The position numbers were made by a program, and so were the translations under genes. A DNA stretch of 64,000 nucleotides from Flavobacteriales bacterium (GTDB lineage Bacteria; Bacteroidota; Bacteroidia; Flavobacteriales_D; Sanyastnellaceae). Shown one piece after another: positions 8,318 to 17,466 of the stretch (positions within the stretch are counted from its first letter, which is position 1; each line of letters opens with the position of its first letter). The stretch lies in NCBI GenBank assembly GCA_027491075.1, contig JAIXWX010000010.1:62001-126000 (forward strand). The letters are read 5' to 3'. The notes beneath the pieces are model-generated. The model saw nothing but the letters and a program-made list of their open reading frames with translations. It was not told where the DNA came from and did not search any database.

Positions 8318-8815
8318 CTATCTATGTTGATAGCACCTCCCTGAAGGGTGTGAAGTCTTGTGTTTACAACGATTTCCAGATCTGGTGATGCCAGAACATT
8401 GTTGTTCACGGGCTTCTTGAAGCGAACAGGCAGTATTAGTTTCTAATATTTGAACCTTGTAATGGTAGCCTTTGTCGTTGATGAATGTACACCCTCCTCC
8501 GTCATCGATTTCAGGAGCTGTGAAGTGCTCCGTATCCATGAAGCCATCTGGAAAAAAAACCTTCACTAAACGATTACTTTCTACTTCAACAAAAAGGGTA
8601 TATGTACTAGAAGTGCCCGTTTGAGGATTGTAATATTCAATACTTGCACAACGCTGACCTGACAATAGCTTTCGTTTATTTACTTTTTGATCCCCTTCGC
8701 TTCCTATTGCCTCTCCCCTTGAGTTATCAGTAGAATTATTTACTTTCTCACCTTGATCACACCCCAGAAGAAAAATTGATAATAGGAGGATATGTATGAA
8801 TTTGATTGGAGACAT
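8318..8815 (-). CDS. Putative lipoprotein with C-terminal cysteine/histidine motif
   Basis: A 165-residue protein with a lipoprotein signal: a hydrophobic stretch followed by LLGC, with lipidation expected at Cys19. After a Ser/Asn/Gly-rich linker (20-45) comes a small domain of unknown type. The last 27 residues carry CSGITRSGNRCK...SGRCYQHR, a Cys-x9-Cys...Cys-x2-His arrangement. This motif recurs as a short C-terminal tail in many Bacteroidota and phage proteins (DUF5763-like) and looks like a small metal-binding knuckle. Function unknown. Probably periplasmic and attached to a membrane. It stands alone at the left edge of the defence island. Confidence 0.75.
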   Translation of the reverse strand: MSPIKFIHILLLSIFLLGCDQGEKVNNSTDNSRGEAIGSEGDQKVNKRKLLSGQRCASIEYYNPQTGTSSTYTLFVEVESNRLVKVFFPDGFMDTEHFTAPEIDDGGGCTFINDKGYHYKVQILETNTACSLQEAREQQCSGITRSGNRCKHKTSHPSGRCYQHR

Positions 8816-9019
8816 TGAAGTGCGGTATTTAAAATCAGAATGGTATTTTGATCATATTGAAGACAAAAATACAGGGACGAGGAAAATTTTTAACTACGAA
8901 CCAATTAAACGGTTCGAAGTAAATTTAACAGGATTGAAAATTTTATATTATAAAAACTGGCTTAGTTTGAAAAGGTTGATGAACTAGGCTGATTGAAATC
9001 TCAAAGAAGTGTCCCCCCA

Positions 9020-9160
9020 TCACTCCTCAAAATACCCGGGGTCGAATTCGCGGATGATGTAAGTGGATTTTATTTTGCAGCCGATGTTGAAGTCGATCAT
9101 GTACTGAGTGAGCTCGCGGCCATCGACGAGGATGATCTTCTTGTCGGAGTGGTTTTTAGA
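9020..9160 (-). pseudogene. 3' remnant of an Mrr-type endonuclease gene
   Basis: Only the last 45 or so codons of an Mrr-like gene remain (SDKKIILVDGREL...YMIDFNIGCKIKSTYIIR...EE). They match the C-terminus of the intact Mrr gene at 15348-16256. Nucleotides 9022-9102 are identical to 15350-15430 (81 of 81), after which similarity drops to about two thirds for about 50 bases and then disappears. The upstream hydrophobic codons to 9232 are unrelated. No catalytic motif is left, so it cannot be functional. Confidence 0.85.
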
Positions 9161-9295
9161 TTTGGTCAAGTACACCAACAGGAACTGAGTAGTGACTACT
9201 ATTAACAATAAAAAGGAACGGCGAAAATCCAAATAGTAAAATATTTTTAATATGATTGCACAAGTAACCCTGACACCACCCTACAAAAAGTCTAA

Positions 9296-9481
9296 ATGAG
9301 CAAAAAAGATAACATTCTAAATGTGATTATTACTCTTATTACCCTTATTGGAGTAGTAGCATTTATTAAACATCTTATTAGCCAGACGGAAACTAGATTG
9401 TTTTCAGATGATGCTGTGAGCACTTTGAATAACAGGGAGGAATTGTTGAAGATTGAAAAAGAACTGCACCCTGATAACTAG
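9296..9481 (+). CDS. Small single-pass membrane protein, unknown
   Basis: A possible 61-residue protein with one hydrophobic segment (about residues 8-25, NVIITLITLIGVVAFIKHLI) and a charged C-terminal tail. I recognise no family. It sits between the Mrr remnant and the helicase gene, on the opposite strand to both. A hydrophobic core flanked by polar ends is not expected by chance in an antisense or degenerate stretch, but the evidence is limited to this composition and an uninterrupted frame. Confidence 0.4.
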   Translation: MSKKDNILNVIITLITLIGVVAFIKHLISQTETRLFSDDAVSTLNNREELLKIEKELHPDN

Positions 9482-9569
9482 TGTAGCGTATTTCCGCTTA
9501 TCTGAATAACTTTTAATACTTACATCTTGAGCCTTACCCTAGACTTCATATTGCTAAGTGTATTGCCCC

Positions 9570-12500
9570 TCACCCATCCACTTCCAAAATCTCAACGTAG
9601 TGCTCGAGTTGGCCGAGCTTGACGATGTCTCCGGGGAGGTGGCCGAGGATGGACTTGGCCAAGGGTGATCCTGAACTCACCACTTGTACGCCGCCTTTCG
9701 TCTCACTCTTATTGGCATTGTCACTGTCGCTAATGTGAACAGTCAGCTTTTTGCCATCGTTTACATATAACAACTTCACGGTACTGCCTACTTTTATTTC
9801 ATTCTGAAATAAACTTTCCTGGCGCGTTGTGGTCTTCTTCGATTTCTTCAAATCCACTTTGCTTGCTTCACTCGAAAGGGTCTCCACAATGTCCGCGGAG
9901 ATGGGTGAATGCTCATGATTCACTGTGATGTTCACAGTGTCGGTAAAAGCGGTGGTGACGGATGCATCCACGGGCTTTTTCTTGTAGGTGCCGTTCTCCA
10001 CTTCTCGAAGAAACTCTATCAACTTCATCGCTTCTCGCTTGGGATTGCGCCACCAATTGGTACTCCAAATGCGATGGAATACAAATCCATAATCTTCTAA
10101 TATTTGTTGCCTGTGTTTGTCATACAAATATGCTTCCTGACTGGAATGGTACTTCGCACCGTCGCACTCAATGGCAACCATTGGCGATTGCGGATTCTGA
10201 GGCTGATATACGATGTCAATTCTAAAGCCGCCATATCGATATTGTAATTTGAACCGATCCGGACTAAAGGCATCCATTAAGTAACTATACACCTCTTCTT
10301 CAAAAGGCGACTCCAAAACACCCAGCGCTTGTCCTTCTTCATCCCGATGGGCAGTGGTAAACTCCTGAAGCGTTCGGAGTATTTTTTCGCGTGAAGCTTC
10401 GTCGCCTTCGCTCACGGCTTTAGCGTAGGCTAAATAGGCATAGAAAACAGCTCTCCTATCATTGGAGCCTTCGGTGACCAAATAATCCCTGTAATTCAAG
10501 ATAATGCTATCGGGCACTGAGGTGCATACGTATATCTTGTATTTGGCTCTGGTGATGATTACATTCAATAATCGATAACCCTTGCTATGATTGACAGGGC
10601 CAAGGCGCTGAAGAAACTTGCCATCTTTGTTAACACCATAGGTGGTCGATAAAATGATAACATCCCGCTCGTCTCCTTGGATATTCTCAAGATTCTTTAC
10701 AAAAAATCCATTCTGCTCTAGTTCGAATATCTTATCATTAAACTGCTGATACTTCTCAAAATTCCTCCTTTGTGAAATCTTCTCGAGTATCAAGTTTCTC
10801 TGGGTGATATTGAAGGTGGCAATGCCCACTGTTGGATACTGCCCATTGGGCAAGCGATGTATGTTGTTTTCAATAATGGATAAGACTACTTCAGCTTCAG
10901 CTTCATTGGTGTGTTCGGAAAATGTGCCGTTCACAGACACGAAGGTGATGGGAGTATAGTCAAACTTCTTAGGCAGCGGTTTCAACCTCGATTGATAGAA
11001 GGCGAAATTGGAAAAGTCAATCAAATAAGGGTGTCTGGACCTGTAGTGAAAATCCAAATACCGTTTTTCAAAGTTGAGAGAGGTTCCAAAGTCTAGCAAC
11101 GAATCACACGAAAGCAAGACTTCGTCTTCATTCAATTTGTACTCCTCTTCTTCTTGAATGTCCTCTTCGTCTTCCACTGCTCCTTCATAAATCTTTGCGA
11201 AAAAATTTGATGGCGGCATCTGATGTTCGTCACCGGCAATGATGACTTGCTTTCCCTTTAAAAGCGCTGGGAGCGTGTCTTCCAATCGCAACTGCGAGGC
11301 TTCATCGAATAGCACTATATCGAAAAACTTATTCTTGCCTTTGAATAAATTCGAACACACATCAGGTGTGGTAAGTATGACAGGGAAAAACGAGGTGAAA
11401 AGCTCTAAATCATAATTGACAATCTGTCGCAACGACAATTTCTTATGCCTCTGACTACTGCGCTTGTTATATAGGTTTTCAATAGAGAGATTGCTATTCT
11501 TCATCTCAAAATTTCGAGCGGCATTGACTTGTTTTGAAAACCAATATTGTCTAATAAACTTCAACTGTTCATGCCCAAGTCCACTCAGCGCAACATTCAA
11601 GTCGCGGTGTTCTGTATCATCAAAGGGTAGGCGGTCATCTGCATTTATTCTTAATAGAGCATTCAGATAAAAAATAGTGAACAATCTTGTCCACTCCTCC
11701 TCTTCTAGTATTGCACTTACAATACTCCGCTCTTGCTCATTCAGCTTAGCGACGAAACTGAACCAGTCATACTCTACTTGCAGGAGATTGTCTTGATGAT
11801 TGAAAAATGCTTTCTTCTTGTCCAAGGCGTCCTTCATACTCGAAAGAAATTCTGTAAACTCCCCGTCGCATGAAACATTCTTTAATAATTCGTTTTTGAG
11901 AACCAACTCCTTCAATTCTTGAAATCTACTGGAAAAAGAAGTATATGTTTCCGTATGGTAACGCTGATCTTTAAATTTCAAATGACTCAAGGAATTGAAC
12001 TCAGAAAGTAGTTTTGACTCCAGATTCTGTCGCTCCATATCCAGTCGTTCAATGAGCGTCTTAATATCCACCATCAACTTTTGCTCAAACGCTAGGTTGA
12101 CGCTCAGGTTGAAAAACTTGGAATTCTGCAAACTAGAGATCAACTCTTGAATTCTATCTTGTACTTCACGCTGCGCATCTTTTAATTGTCTTTTCTCTTG
12201 CTGAAAAATGGCAGAAAGACGGTACACCAGACTATTGGTGCTCTCTACATTAAAGAAGGTGACACTAGTCTCATATTTCGACACCACTTCATGGATTCGT
12301 ACTGCCAGGTTGCGGTGCGTTTTAAAAGTGCTATCCTCCTCATTTAATCTTAGTTCTAAGTGTTCTTGTTTCCATTTTGAAAACAACTCATCCAGATCTA
12401 GTAGTGCGCGCTCGTATGCCTTGAATGAACTGTGTACAGCGTCTTCGAGCGCAAAAATATTCCCCTCAGCATACTTCAGAGGGTTTAAAAAAGAATATGA

Positions 12501-13973
12501 AGTATAGGGTTTAAATCTCTTGTACAACTGCTCTCCTTTGGAGAGCACATCAATCAAGCGCGTGAATTCTTCTTGTGAAAAAACAAAAGAGACCTCATCA
12601 AATTGCAAATTATTTTCTTTCTCATTCTGTCTTAATTCTCGCAATAAAATTCCCACGGTATTGGTCCAATTGTTATCTGCAAACACCGCAGTTCCAATCT
12701 TCGAATGTTTCGAGTTGATGCGCTTAATAATTTCACTTGCTTTATTCAAAATGCCTTTGAGCGCGGTATCCGAAACATTATATACATACTTTCGAAACTC
12801 TGAATACTCGATTCTTTCCCTCACTGAATCCACCACCGCCTTTCGGTCTTTGGCGATATCTTTGATCAAAACGCAATTGGCATCTAGATCAAGCCTTTCC
12901 ATTGCGTTGTGCAATACTTCCAGCGCCGTTCGTTTTTCACATACCACGAGCACTTTCTTATTGTTTTCAAGCGCATTGGTGAGCACCGCAGTGAGCGTTT
13001 GACTCTTCCCCGTTCCAGGAGGCCCTTGTATCAATAGGTTCCGCTTGGTCATCAGCGAATACAATATGCTCTGTTGCGAAGGATCTGTTTGAACCGATGA
13101 TATGGGTTGAAAGAAATGGTTCTCCATATCATTCGTATCCAAGTCGGCTAAATCCAATGCTTGCAACACATCAAAATCATCTATGATGCTTTGCTTTTGA
13201 ACTTCAAAAAGAGAAAACAATCCCCCGAATTCTATGACTGCATTGGACGACTTATTCAGCAAAGATTCATACTTGGCCTTGTCGCCAATCGAAGACACAG
13301 ACTCGATACGCTCCAAGCAGTTTTGATAAAACGTTGAATCGGCTTGAGGATTTATACCTCCTATAAAGTTGGATAAGATTTCAGCGAGTTCTGTTTTGCT
13401 AATAAAGCCATCGTCCAACATTTCTGATGGAAAAGGCTCAATAGCCATGCCCGTATCTCCATTCAAATGATTGATAAGCACATCGTTCATATAGATTGGA
13501 TCTTCCTCATTGCGCAGGACTTCCCACGTATTGAATTCACGCGAATGGCGCATGCGTAGCGACCAAATCATGATGGGAGCCACGGTGATTTTGCCATCGG
13601 CCAAATCTCTTCTCACCAAAAGTGGATAACCAAAACCGAAGGTATTGATCCCTTTTTCAGACTCTACCGCATCCGACTGATTAATGAGGTTTTCCAGTGC
13701 TCTGGAGATTTGAACCAAACTTGCTTGATCCTCTTCAAACAGTGCGGCCAAATCTGGCACATTGTTTTTCCAAGTGATTTTGAATTTGAAGGAGTTATTA
13801 GATAAGAGCGCGTTTACAAAATCCCGCGGCATGTTTTCCTGAATCTTGGCAAGGCGACTGATATCAAATTTATAGGCCGATCGCCCCGGAATGGCGTTTA
13901 GATGCACCCCTTTTCGATTTCCGACCTTGAGTCTTCGTTGTAGTTCTGATAATAGTATTTTAGATAATTGCAT
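9570..13973 (-). CDS. SF1 helicase with Vsr/DUF559-like nuclease and GreA/B-like C-terminal domain
   Basis: A 1467-residue multidomain protein. The N-terminus (1-300) resembles DUF4011-type leaders of large defence helicases. The SF1 helicase core has Walker A QGPPGTGKSQ (about 313), a long coiled-coil insert (about 380-790), Walker B LFDEASQ (about 888) with AGDEHQMPPS, the HYRSRH motif (about 976), QGDERDVIILS (about 1096) and TRAKYKIYV (about 1138). Then a DUF559/very-short-patch-like nuclease: FRIDIVY and AIECDGAKYH (about 1250-1270) with YGFVFHRIWS. The last 75 residues (KVGSTVKLLY...SPLAKSILGHLPGDIV) match the GreA/GreB C-terminal, RNA-polymerase-binding fold. It probably unwinds and cuts foreign DNA; the Gre-like part suggests contact with transcription. 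Encoded downstream of the SIR2 gene on the same strand. Confidence 0.88.
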   Translation of the reverse strand: MQLSKILLSELQRRLKVGNRKGVHLNAIPGRSAYKFDISRLAKIQENMPRDFVNALLSNNSFKFKITWKNNVPDLAALFEEDQASLVQISRALENLINQSDAVESEKGINTFGFGYPLLVRRDLADGKITVAPIMIWSLRMRHSREFNTWEVLRNEEDPIYMNDVLINHLNGDTGMAIEPFPSEMLDDGFISKTELAEILSNFIGGINPQADSTFYQNCLERIESVSSIGDKAKYESLLNKSSNAVIEFGGLFSLFEVQKQSIIDDFDVLQALDLADLDTNDMENHFFQPISSVQTDPSQQSILYSLMTKRNLLIQGPPGTGKSQTLTAVLTNALENNKKVLVVCEKRTALEVLHNAMERLDLDANCVLIKDIAKDRKAVVDSVRERIEYSEFRKYVYNVSDTALKGILNKASEIIKRINSKHSKIGTAVFADNNWTNTVGILLRELRQNEKENNLQFDEVSFVFSQEEFTRLIDVLSKGEQLYKRFKPYTSYSFLNPLKYAEGNIFALEDAVHSSFKAYERALLDLDELFSKWKQEHLELRLNEEDSTFKTHRNLAVRIHEVVSKYETSVTFFNVESTNSLVYRLSAIFQQEKRQLKDAQREVQDRIQELISSLQNSKFFNLSVNLAFEQKLMVDIKTLIERLDMERQNLESKLLSEFNSLSHLKFKDQRYHTETYTSFSSRFQELKELVLKNELLKNVSCDGEFTEFLSSMKDALDKKKAFFNHQDNLLQVEYDWFSFVAKLNEQERSIVSAILEEEEWTRLFTIFYLNALLRINADDRLPFDDTEHRDLNVALSGLGHEQLKFIRQYWFSKQVNAARNFEMKNSNLSIENLYNKRSSQRHKKLSLRQIVNYDLELFTSFFPVILTTPDVCSNLFKGKNKFFDIVLFDEASQLRLEDTLPALLKGKQVIIAGDEHQMPPSNFFAKIYEGAVEDEEDIQEEEEYKLNEDEVLLSCDSLLDFGTSLNFEKRYLDFHYRSRHPYLIDFSNFAFYQSRLKPLPKKFDYTPITFVSVNGTFSEHTNEAEAEVVLSIIENNIHRLPNGQYPTVGIATFNITQRNLILEKISQRRNFEKYQQFNDKIFELEQNGFFVKNLENIQGDERDVIILSTTYGVNKDGKFLQRLGPVNHSKGYRLLNVIITRAKYKIYVCTSVPDSIILNYRDYLVTEGSNDRRAVFYAYLAYAKAVSEGDEASREKILRTLQEFTTAHRDEEGQALGVLESPFEEEVYSYLMDAFSPDRFKLQYRYGGFRIDIVYQPQNPQSPMVAIECDGAKYHSSQEAYLYDKHRQQILEDYGFVFHRIWSTNWWRNPKREAMKLIEFLREVENGTYKKKPVDASVTTAFTDTVNITVNHEHSPISADIVETLSSEASKVDLKKSKKTTTRQESLFQNEIKVGSTVKLLYVNDGKKLTVHISDSDNANKSETKGGVQVVSSGSPLAKSILGHLPGDIVKLGQLEHYVEILEVDG

Positions 13974-14272
13974 TCGCGGATTGAGCTTGTTCTTCGGAGT
14001 AAACTTAGTGGTAATTATTTAGAAAAAAGAAAGCCATTTGTAATTCTAATTATTCCATGTATCTCAGCGTTTGCTAAGGTAAATGAAAATCAGATATACA
14101 AATTACAACACCCAAAGAACACAAAATAAAAGTCAGCCCAGATGTAGGATAAGCGGGTTTCTCGGAATGATTGTAAAGACTCTATGGAACGCCACTGTTC
14201 CCATCCCTAGAATATTGACAAATTGGAGTGGCATGGGGGGGGGGGAGGTTTATTTGAAGTGAGCAGTTATTG
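13974..14272. other. Intergenic gap with G11 tract
   Basis: These 299 bases between the SIR2 and helicase genes contain no supported gene. An uninterrupted run of 11 G lies at 14235-14245. No clear promoter or terminator was found, so co-transcription of the flanking genes is uncertain. Confidence 0.6.
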
Positions 14273-15304
14273 CTAATAAAGAAGATCATTCGGAATATAA
14301 AAGTTATCACAATTATTGATAAGCCGGACAAAACCCTCTCGGTAGGTTATACCTGCGCCTTCCATGACGTCTTTAACTTTATCAAGAACTACTTCAGCAT
14401 TGACGTCTTGAATCACTAATTTAGATAGCGTCCCCTTCATCCTCTCAAGAATCTTAACGTCAATCTTTCGATTTGAATCAGGAAAAGAATATCCGATCAC
14501 CACCAGCATATTACATTCGAAAAATTCTTTCGAATTATTAAAATATTGTACTATTCTTTCTTCATTCCACGCATATTGAATATCATCGGATCTGAAACCA
14601 TTACACACTTTTAATTGCTCAGTTAAGAGTGCCCGAATCACTTGTGACAAGTTCTGGCTACTCTCAAGGTAGCGTTGAGACTGAAAATGTTCTATTTCAT
14701 TACTGTAACAGCTCAATTCTCCGTTAATTTTTAGGTGATTATCTCTATGGATGTAATTCTGAATATTATAATCTCTAAATGTTCTGTCATTATATCTGTA
14801 CAACCCTTTATTGTTAAGGACACGAAGAATAGCAGACTGAACTTGCCGATCATAATTCCAAGACAGAATTTTAAGATTCTCTGGTAAAGTACTTGAACCT
14901 TCAGATAAGATGTTAGAAAAGAAAGTTTCATATCTTGGATCGTTACCATTGAGATATTCTAGAGAAGATAGATATAAATTCGTCACCGCTTTGATCTTTT
15001 GCATCATGCCTTGATCTCCCTGAATTAGTGACTTTTTCGCCCATGTATCAATCGTAGAGTGTTTTCCTGACATCAGCCCATTAAATACCTCTTGGGTCGT
15101 TTCCACTAACTCAGAAACCAAAGACTCAAATCGTCTATCCTCGTGAAAAACACTAACTTGTTTTAATGCAGTTAAAAAAAAATCCATCGAAAAAGAAGCA
15201 CGTTCTTGAAGCTCTGGTTGACTTAAAATAAATTCACTTAATAGCGGTAGCGAGCGCCTGCTTGCACCAGCACCTAGAAGATATGTGATGTTCTTTCTTG
15301 ACAT
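14273..15304 (-). CDS. SIR2-like domain protein, probable defence NADase
   Basis: A 343-residue protein of the SIR2-like group found in anti-phage systems. The N-terminal nucleotide-binding signature is YLLGAGAS (about residues 8-15). ILSWNYDRQ near residue 145 corresponds to the conserved T/SxNYD motif, and VVIGYSFPDSN near residue 264 to the late GYSxPxxD-like block. Known defence SIR2 proteins degrade NAD+ on phage infection and so stop the cell growing. It lies 43 bases downstream of the Mrr gene on the same strand, suggesting a shared transcript, with the helicase-nuclease fusion 299 bases further on. Whether these three act together is an inference from position. Confidence 0.82.
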   Translation of the reverse strand: MSRKNITYLLGAGASRRSLPLLSEFILSQPELQERASFSMDFFLTALKQVSVFHEDRRFESLVSELVETTQEVFNGLMSGKHSTIDTWAKKSLIQGDQGMMQKIKAVTNLYLSSLEYLNGNDPRYETFFSNILSEGSSTLPENLKILSWNYDRQVQSAILRVLNNKGLYRYNDRTFRDYNIQNYIHRDNHLKINGELSCYSNEIEHFQSQRYLESSQNLSQVIRALLTEQLKVCNGFRSDDIQYAWNEERIVQYFNNSKEFFECNMLVVIGYSFPDSNRKIDVKILERMKGTLSKLVIQDVNAEVVLDKVKDVMEGAGITYREGFVRLINNCDNFYIPNDLLY

Positions 15305-15347
15305 TTCTAAGTTTCAGTATTTCTAATTTGTTTAACCTAGCGCCGAC

Positions 15348-16256
15348 CTACTCCTCAAAATACCCGGGGTCGAATTCGCGGATGATGTAAGTGGATTTTA
15401 TTTTGCAGCCGATGTTGAAGTCGATCATGTGGGCGGTGAGTTCTTTGCCGTCGATGAGGATGATTTTCTTGTCGGAATTGCTGGCGTAATCCTTTGCTTC
15501 TTGGGAGAAATTGCCCGTGGTGATGAATACTCCTTTGGTGGCGCGTTTGCCGCCGAGGGCGCCGTAAAACTTCTGAATGTCAGGTCGGCCTACGACACTG
15601 CCTTCTTTCCACTTCTTGGCTTGAATATAGATGGTTTCAAGCCCTAATCTATCTTCTTTGATGAATCCATCTATTCCTTCATCGCCACTGCGCTTTAAGG
15701 CCTCTCCTGCGTCTTTGTGCGATCCGCCGTATCCCATTGCAATCAGTAAATCCACCACGAGTTGTTCGAAGAATTGCCACGACATATTTTCAATGGCACT
15801 GAGCAAATCCGATTGCAAAGCAGAGCGCAATTTTTTCTCCGCTTGATTCATTTCTTCATCTGGTGTGATGTCTTCGGAAGCTTCGTTCGTAACGGCGTCA
15901 TTAGAACCCACGGTAGCAACTCCAATGAATTCTTTGAATGAATCAAATTGTTTTAGAAAACGATTGTCTATTCGATTGGGTTTATCCGCCAATATTTTCT
16001 TACCGAGGGGTGTGATTTCAAATTCACCTCTTTTGGGCGAAGCAATCAAACCTGACTTCTTGAGATAGGTAGTAGCCCAACCCACACGATTATCAAAAGC
16101 GCGCTGAGTGCCGCTTGGAAGCAGCATATTGCGCTCTTCGTTTGAAAGTTCGTATCGCACGGCCAAGGCTTCGATGAGGGCTCTATATTTCTGCACCCCG
16201 CCATTCCCTAGTTCTTCCAATACCGGAAGCATGATAGATTGATAGTCTGGGATCAT
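15348..16256 (-). CDS. mrr: Mrr-family restriction endonuclease
   Basis: A 302-residue Mrr-type protein. Residues 1-100 match the Mrr N-terminal winged-helix domain (YQSIMLPVLEELGNGGVQKY...). Residues about 155-280 are the Mrr catalytic domain of the PD-(D/E)xK superfamily: WQFFEQLVVDLLIAMGYG, GDEGIDGFI (catalytic Asp) and IYIQAKKW (QxK), then GVFITTGNFS. Mrr enzymes cut methylated or otherwise foreign DNA and need no partner methyltransferase. The last 27 codons share an 81-bp identical copy with the gene remnant at 9020. First gene of a probable Mrr-SIR2 unit. Confidence 0.93.
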   Translation of the reverse strand: MIPDYQSIMLPVLEELGNGGVQKYRALIEALAVRYELSNEERNMLLPSGTQRAFDNRVGWATTYLKKSGLIASPKRGEFEITPLGKKILADKPNRIDNRFLKQFDSFKEFIGVATVGSNDAVTNEASEDITPDEEMNQAEKKLRSALQSDLLSAIENMSWQFFEQLVVDLLIAMGYGGSHKDAGEALKRSGDEGIDGFIKEDRLGLETIYIQAKKWKEGSVVGRPDIQKFYGALGGKRATKGVFITTGNFSQEAKDYASNSDKKIILIDGKELTAHMIDFNIGCKIKSTYIIREFDPGYFEE

Positions 16257-16313
16257 GAAGGTTTTGGTGTGTTTTTCAATTATCTATCTATTCATATAAA
16301 ATCTAATATCACT

Positions 16314-16882
16314 CTATTCCGTTTCGTCACAATACCCATTCCAAAATCTTTCAAGTGTTCGGTTAAATTTCAATTCTTCATTAAAAATCTCTTCTTTCCA
16401 TTTGTAATATTCCCGCTCATTTGCTTTGCTCCTTTTGTACTTTTCGGCATTGCTTCTAAAATAGTCGTTTTCTCCTGCAATGCCGTTTAATAATATTTGA
16501 TCTATTGTCGGGTAGATTGAATTTAATACACTTTCCAACTCAAGATTATTAAGATCTCAAAGACCAACGTATGTCTTCTTAAAAATCGCCACAATTTTCG
16601 CCATCTTATCAAAAGAACAATTATTACTGAACAACTCTTTCGCTTCAGAGATAATTTTTTCGCAATACCTTTCAAGTTAGCCGATAGTTCTATGCACAGT
16701 TCATCGTGAATTTAATGATAATCTCCACCTGTCCTAATATATTCATCAACGACAATCTGCAATTTGGAAGATTCTATTGCATCAGCAATAACTTTATTGG
16801 TTGTAAATCCTCTTCTCACCGCCGCGGCGGCTGTCCAGCAGGCGAAGTTGTGGAGGTGTTCGTTGGGAGTGTAGTCTTTCAT
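16314..16882 (-). pseudogene. Broken gene with stops and a frameshift, unknown family
   Basis: Read from the ATG at 16882, a protein starts MKDYTPNEHLHNFACWTAA and runs about 57 codons to a stop. Shifting by one base near 16670 restores coding (CEKIISEAKELFSNNCSFDK...), which is cut by a TGA near 16556 and then continues in the same frame (LNNLELESVLNSIYPTIDQ...) to a normal end at 16314. The opening motif, a TPNE...FA.WTA..A..RGFTT pattern, is known to me from small proteins near restriction systems, function unknown. Three lesions make it a clear pseudogene. The rest of the gap 16883-17087 shows no gene. Confidence 0.75.
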
Positions 16883-17087
16883 ATTTGTTCAAATTACTTG
16901 CAAAAGTATTCAATTCTTGCAAGCATATATTTGTATATAGATGAACCGAAACCAAAAAGAAACTTCGCACTATTAATACTAATAATGTGTGCTATCTAAG
17001 AAGAAAACTACGCGTGAAAATCTCTAGTAATCTTGAAAATAAAGAAGAAATTTAATATAATTGTCTGCAAATAGAAAAATTAACTTT

Positions 17088-17399
17088 ATGACAGAACTCG
17101 AATTTCTTCAAACTAAAATGCTTTTTGATGCTGGAAATGTGGAGTTTAATCATGGCCAAAGTGTATTAGCCTTCAGCTATCAGAAACGTTGGTATCCTGC
17201 TAAAGCCTTTGTTAGTCAAAACATTCCGGATGTGAACACCTACCAATCCGTAGTGGAATTAATTAAAATTTGGCCGACGTTATTTTTTAAGGAAGTTAAT
17301 TTTATAAATGCAAATGGACTCCCTCTTGAAGTAACGGGTCAAGAAATTAAAGATGAAATGAAAGTTCTGGCTAAACGGCTGTTGGAACTAGTCGACTAG
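17088..17399 (+). CDS. Hypothetical protein
   Basis: A 103-residue protein of no recognised family, with mixed alpha/beta composition, no membrane segment and no signal peptide. The ATG at 17088 is preferred over the in-frame TTG at 17061. Its codon use and amino-acid composition look coding (charged C-terminal helix QEIKDEMKVLAKRLLELVD). It is the only plus-strand gene in this part of the island and faces the DUF2971 pseudogene. Confidence 0.6.
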   Translation: MTELEFLQTKMLFDAGNVEFNHGQSVLAFSYQKRWYPAKAFVSQNIPDVNTYQSVVELIKIWPTLFFKEVNFINANGLPLEVTGQEIKDEMKVLAKRLLELVD

Positions 17400-17466
17400 A
17401 TTTTGCAATTGAAGTAGTGATAAAGAGAAATATTCAAGTAGAGGGTCTAGCTAAAGTTTGTAAAGA

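Noticed and set aside
8796-8987. 63-residue plus-strand frame divergent from the lipoprotein
   Set aside because: It overlaps the lipoprotein start on the other strand and its AT-rich composition gives no family or domain.
14235-14245. G11 tract as a phase-variation switch
   Set aside because: It lies in a gap, more than 250 bases from the helicase start and beyond the SIR2 stop, with no promoter around it; no mechanism can be supported.
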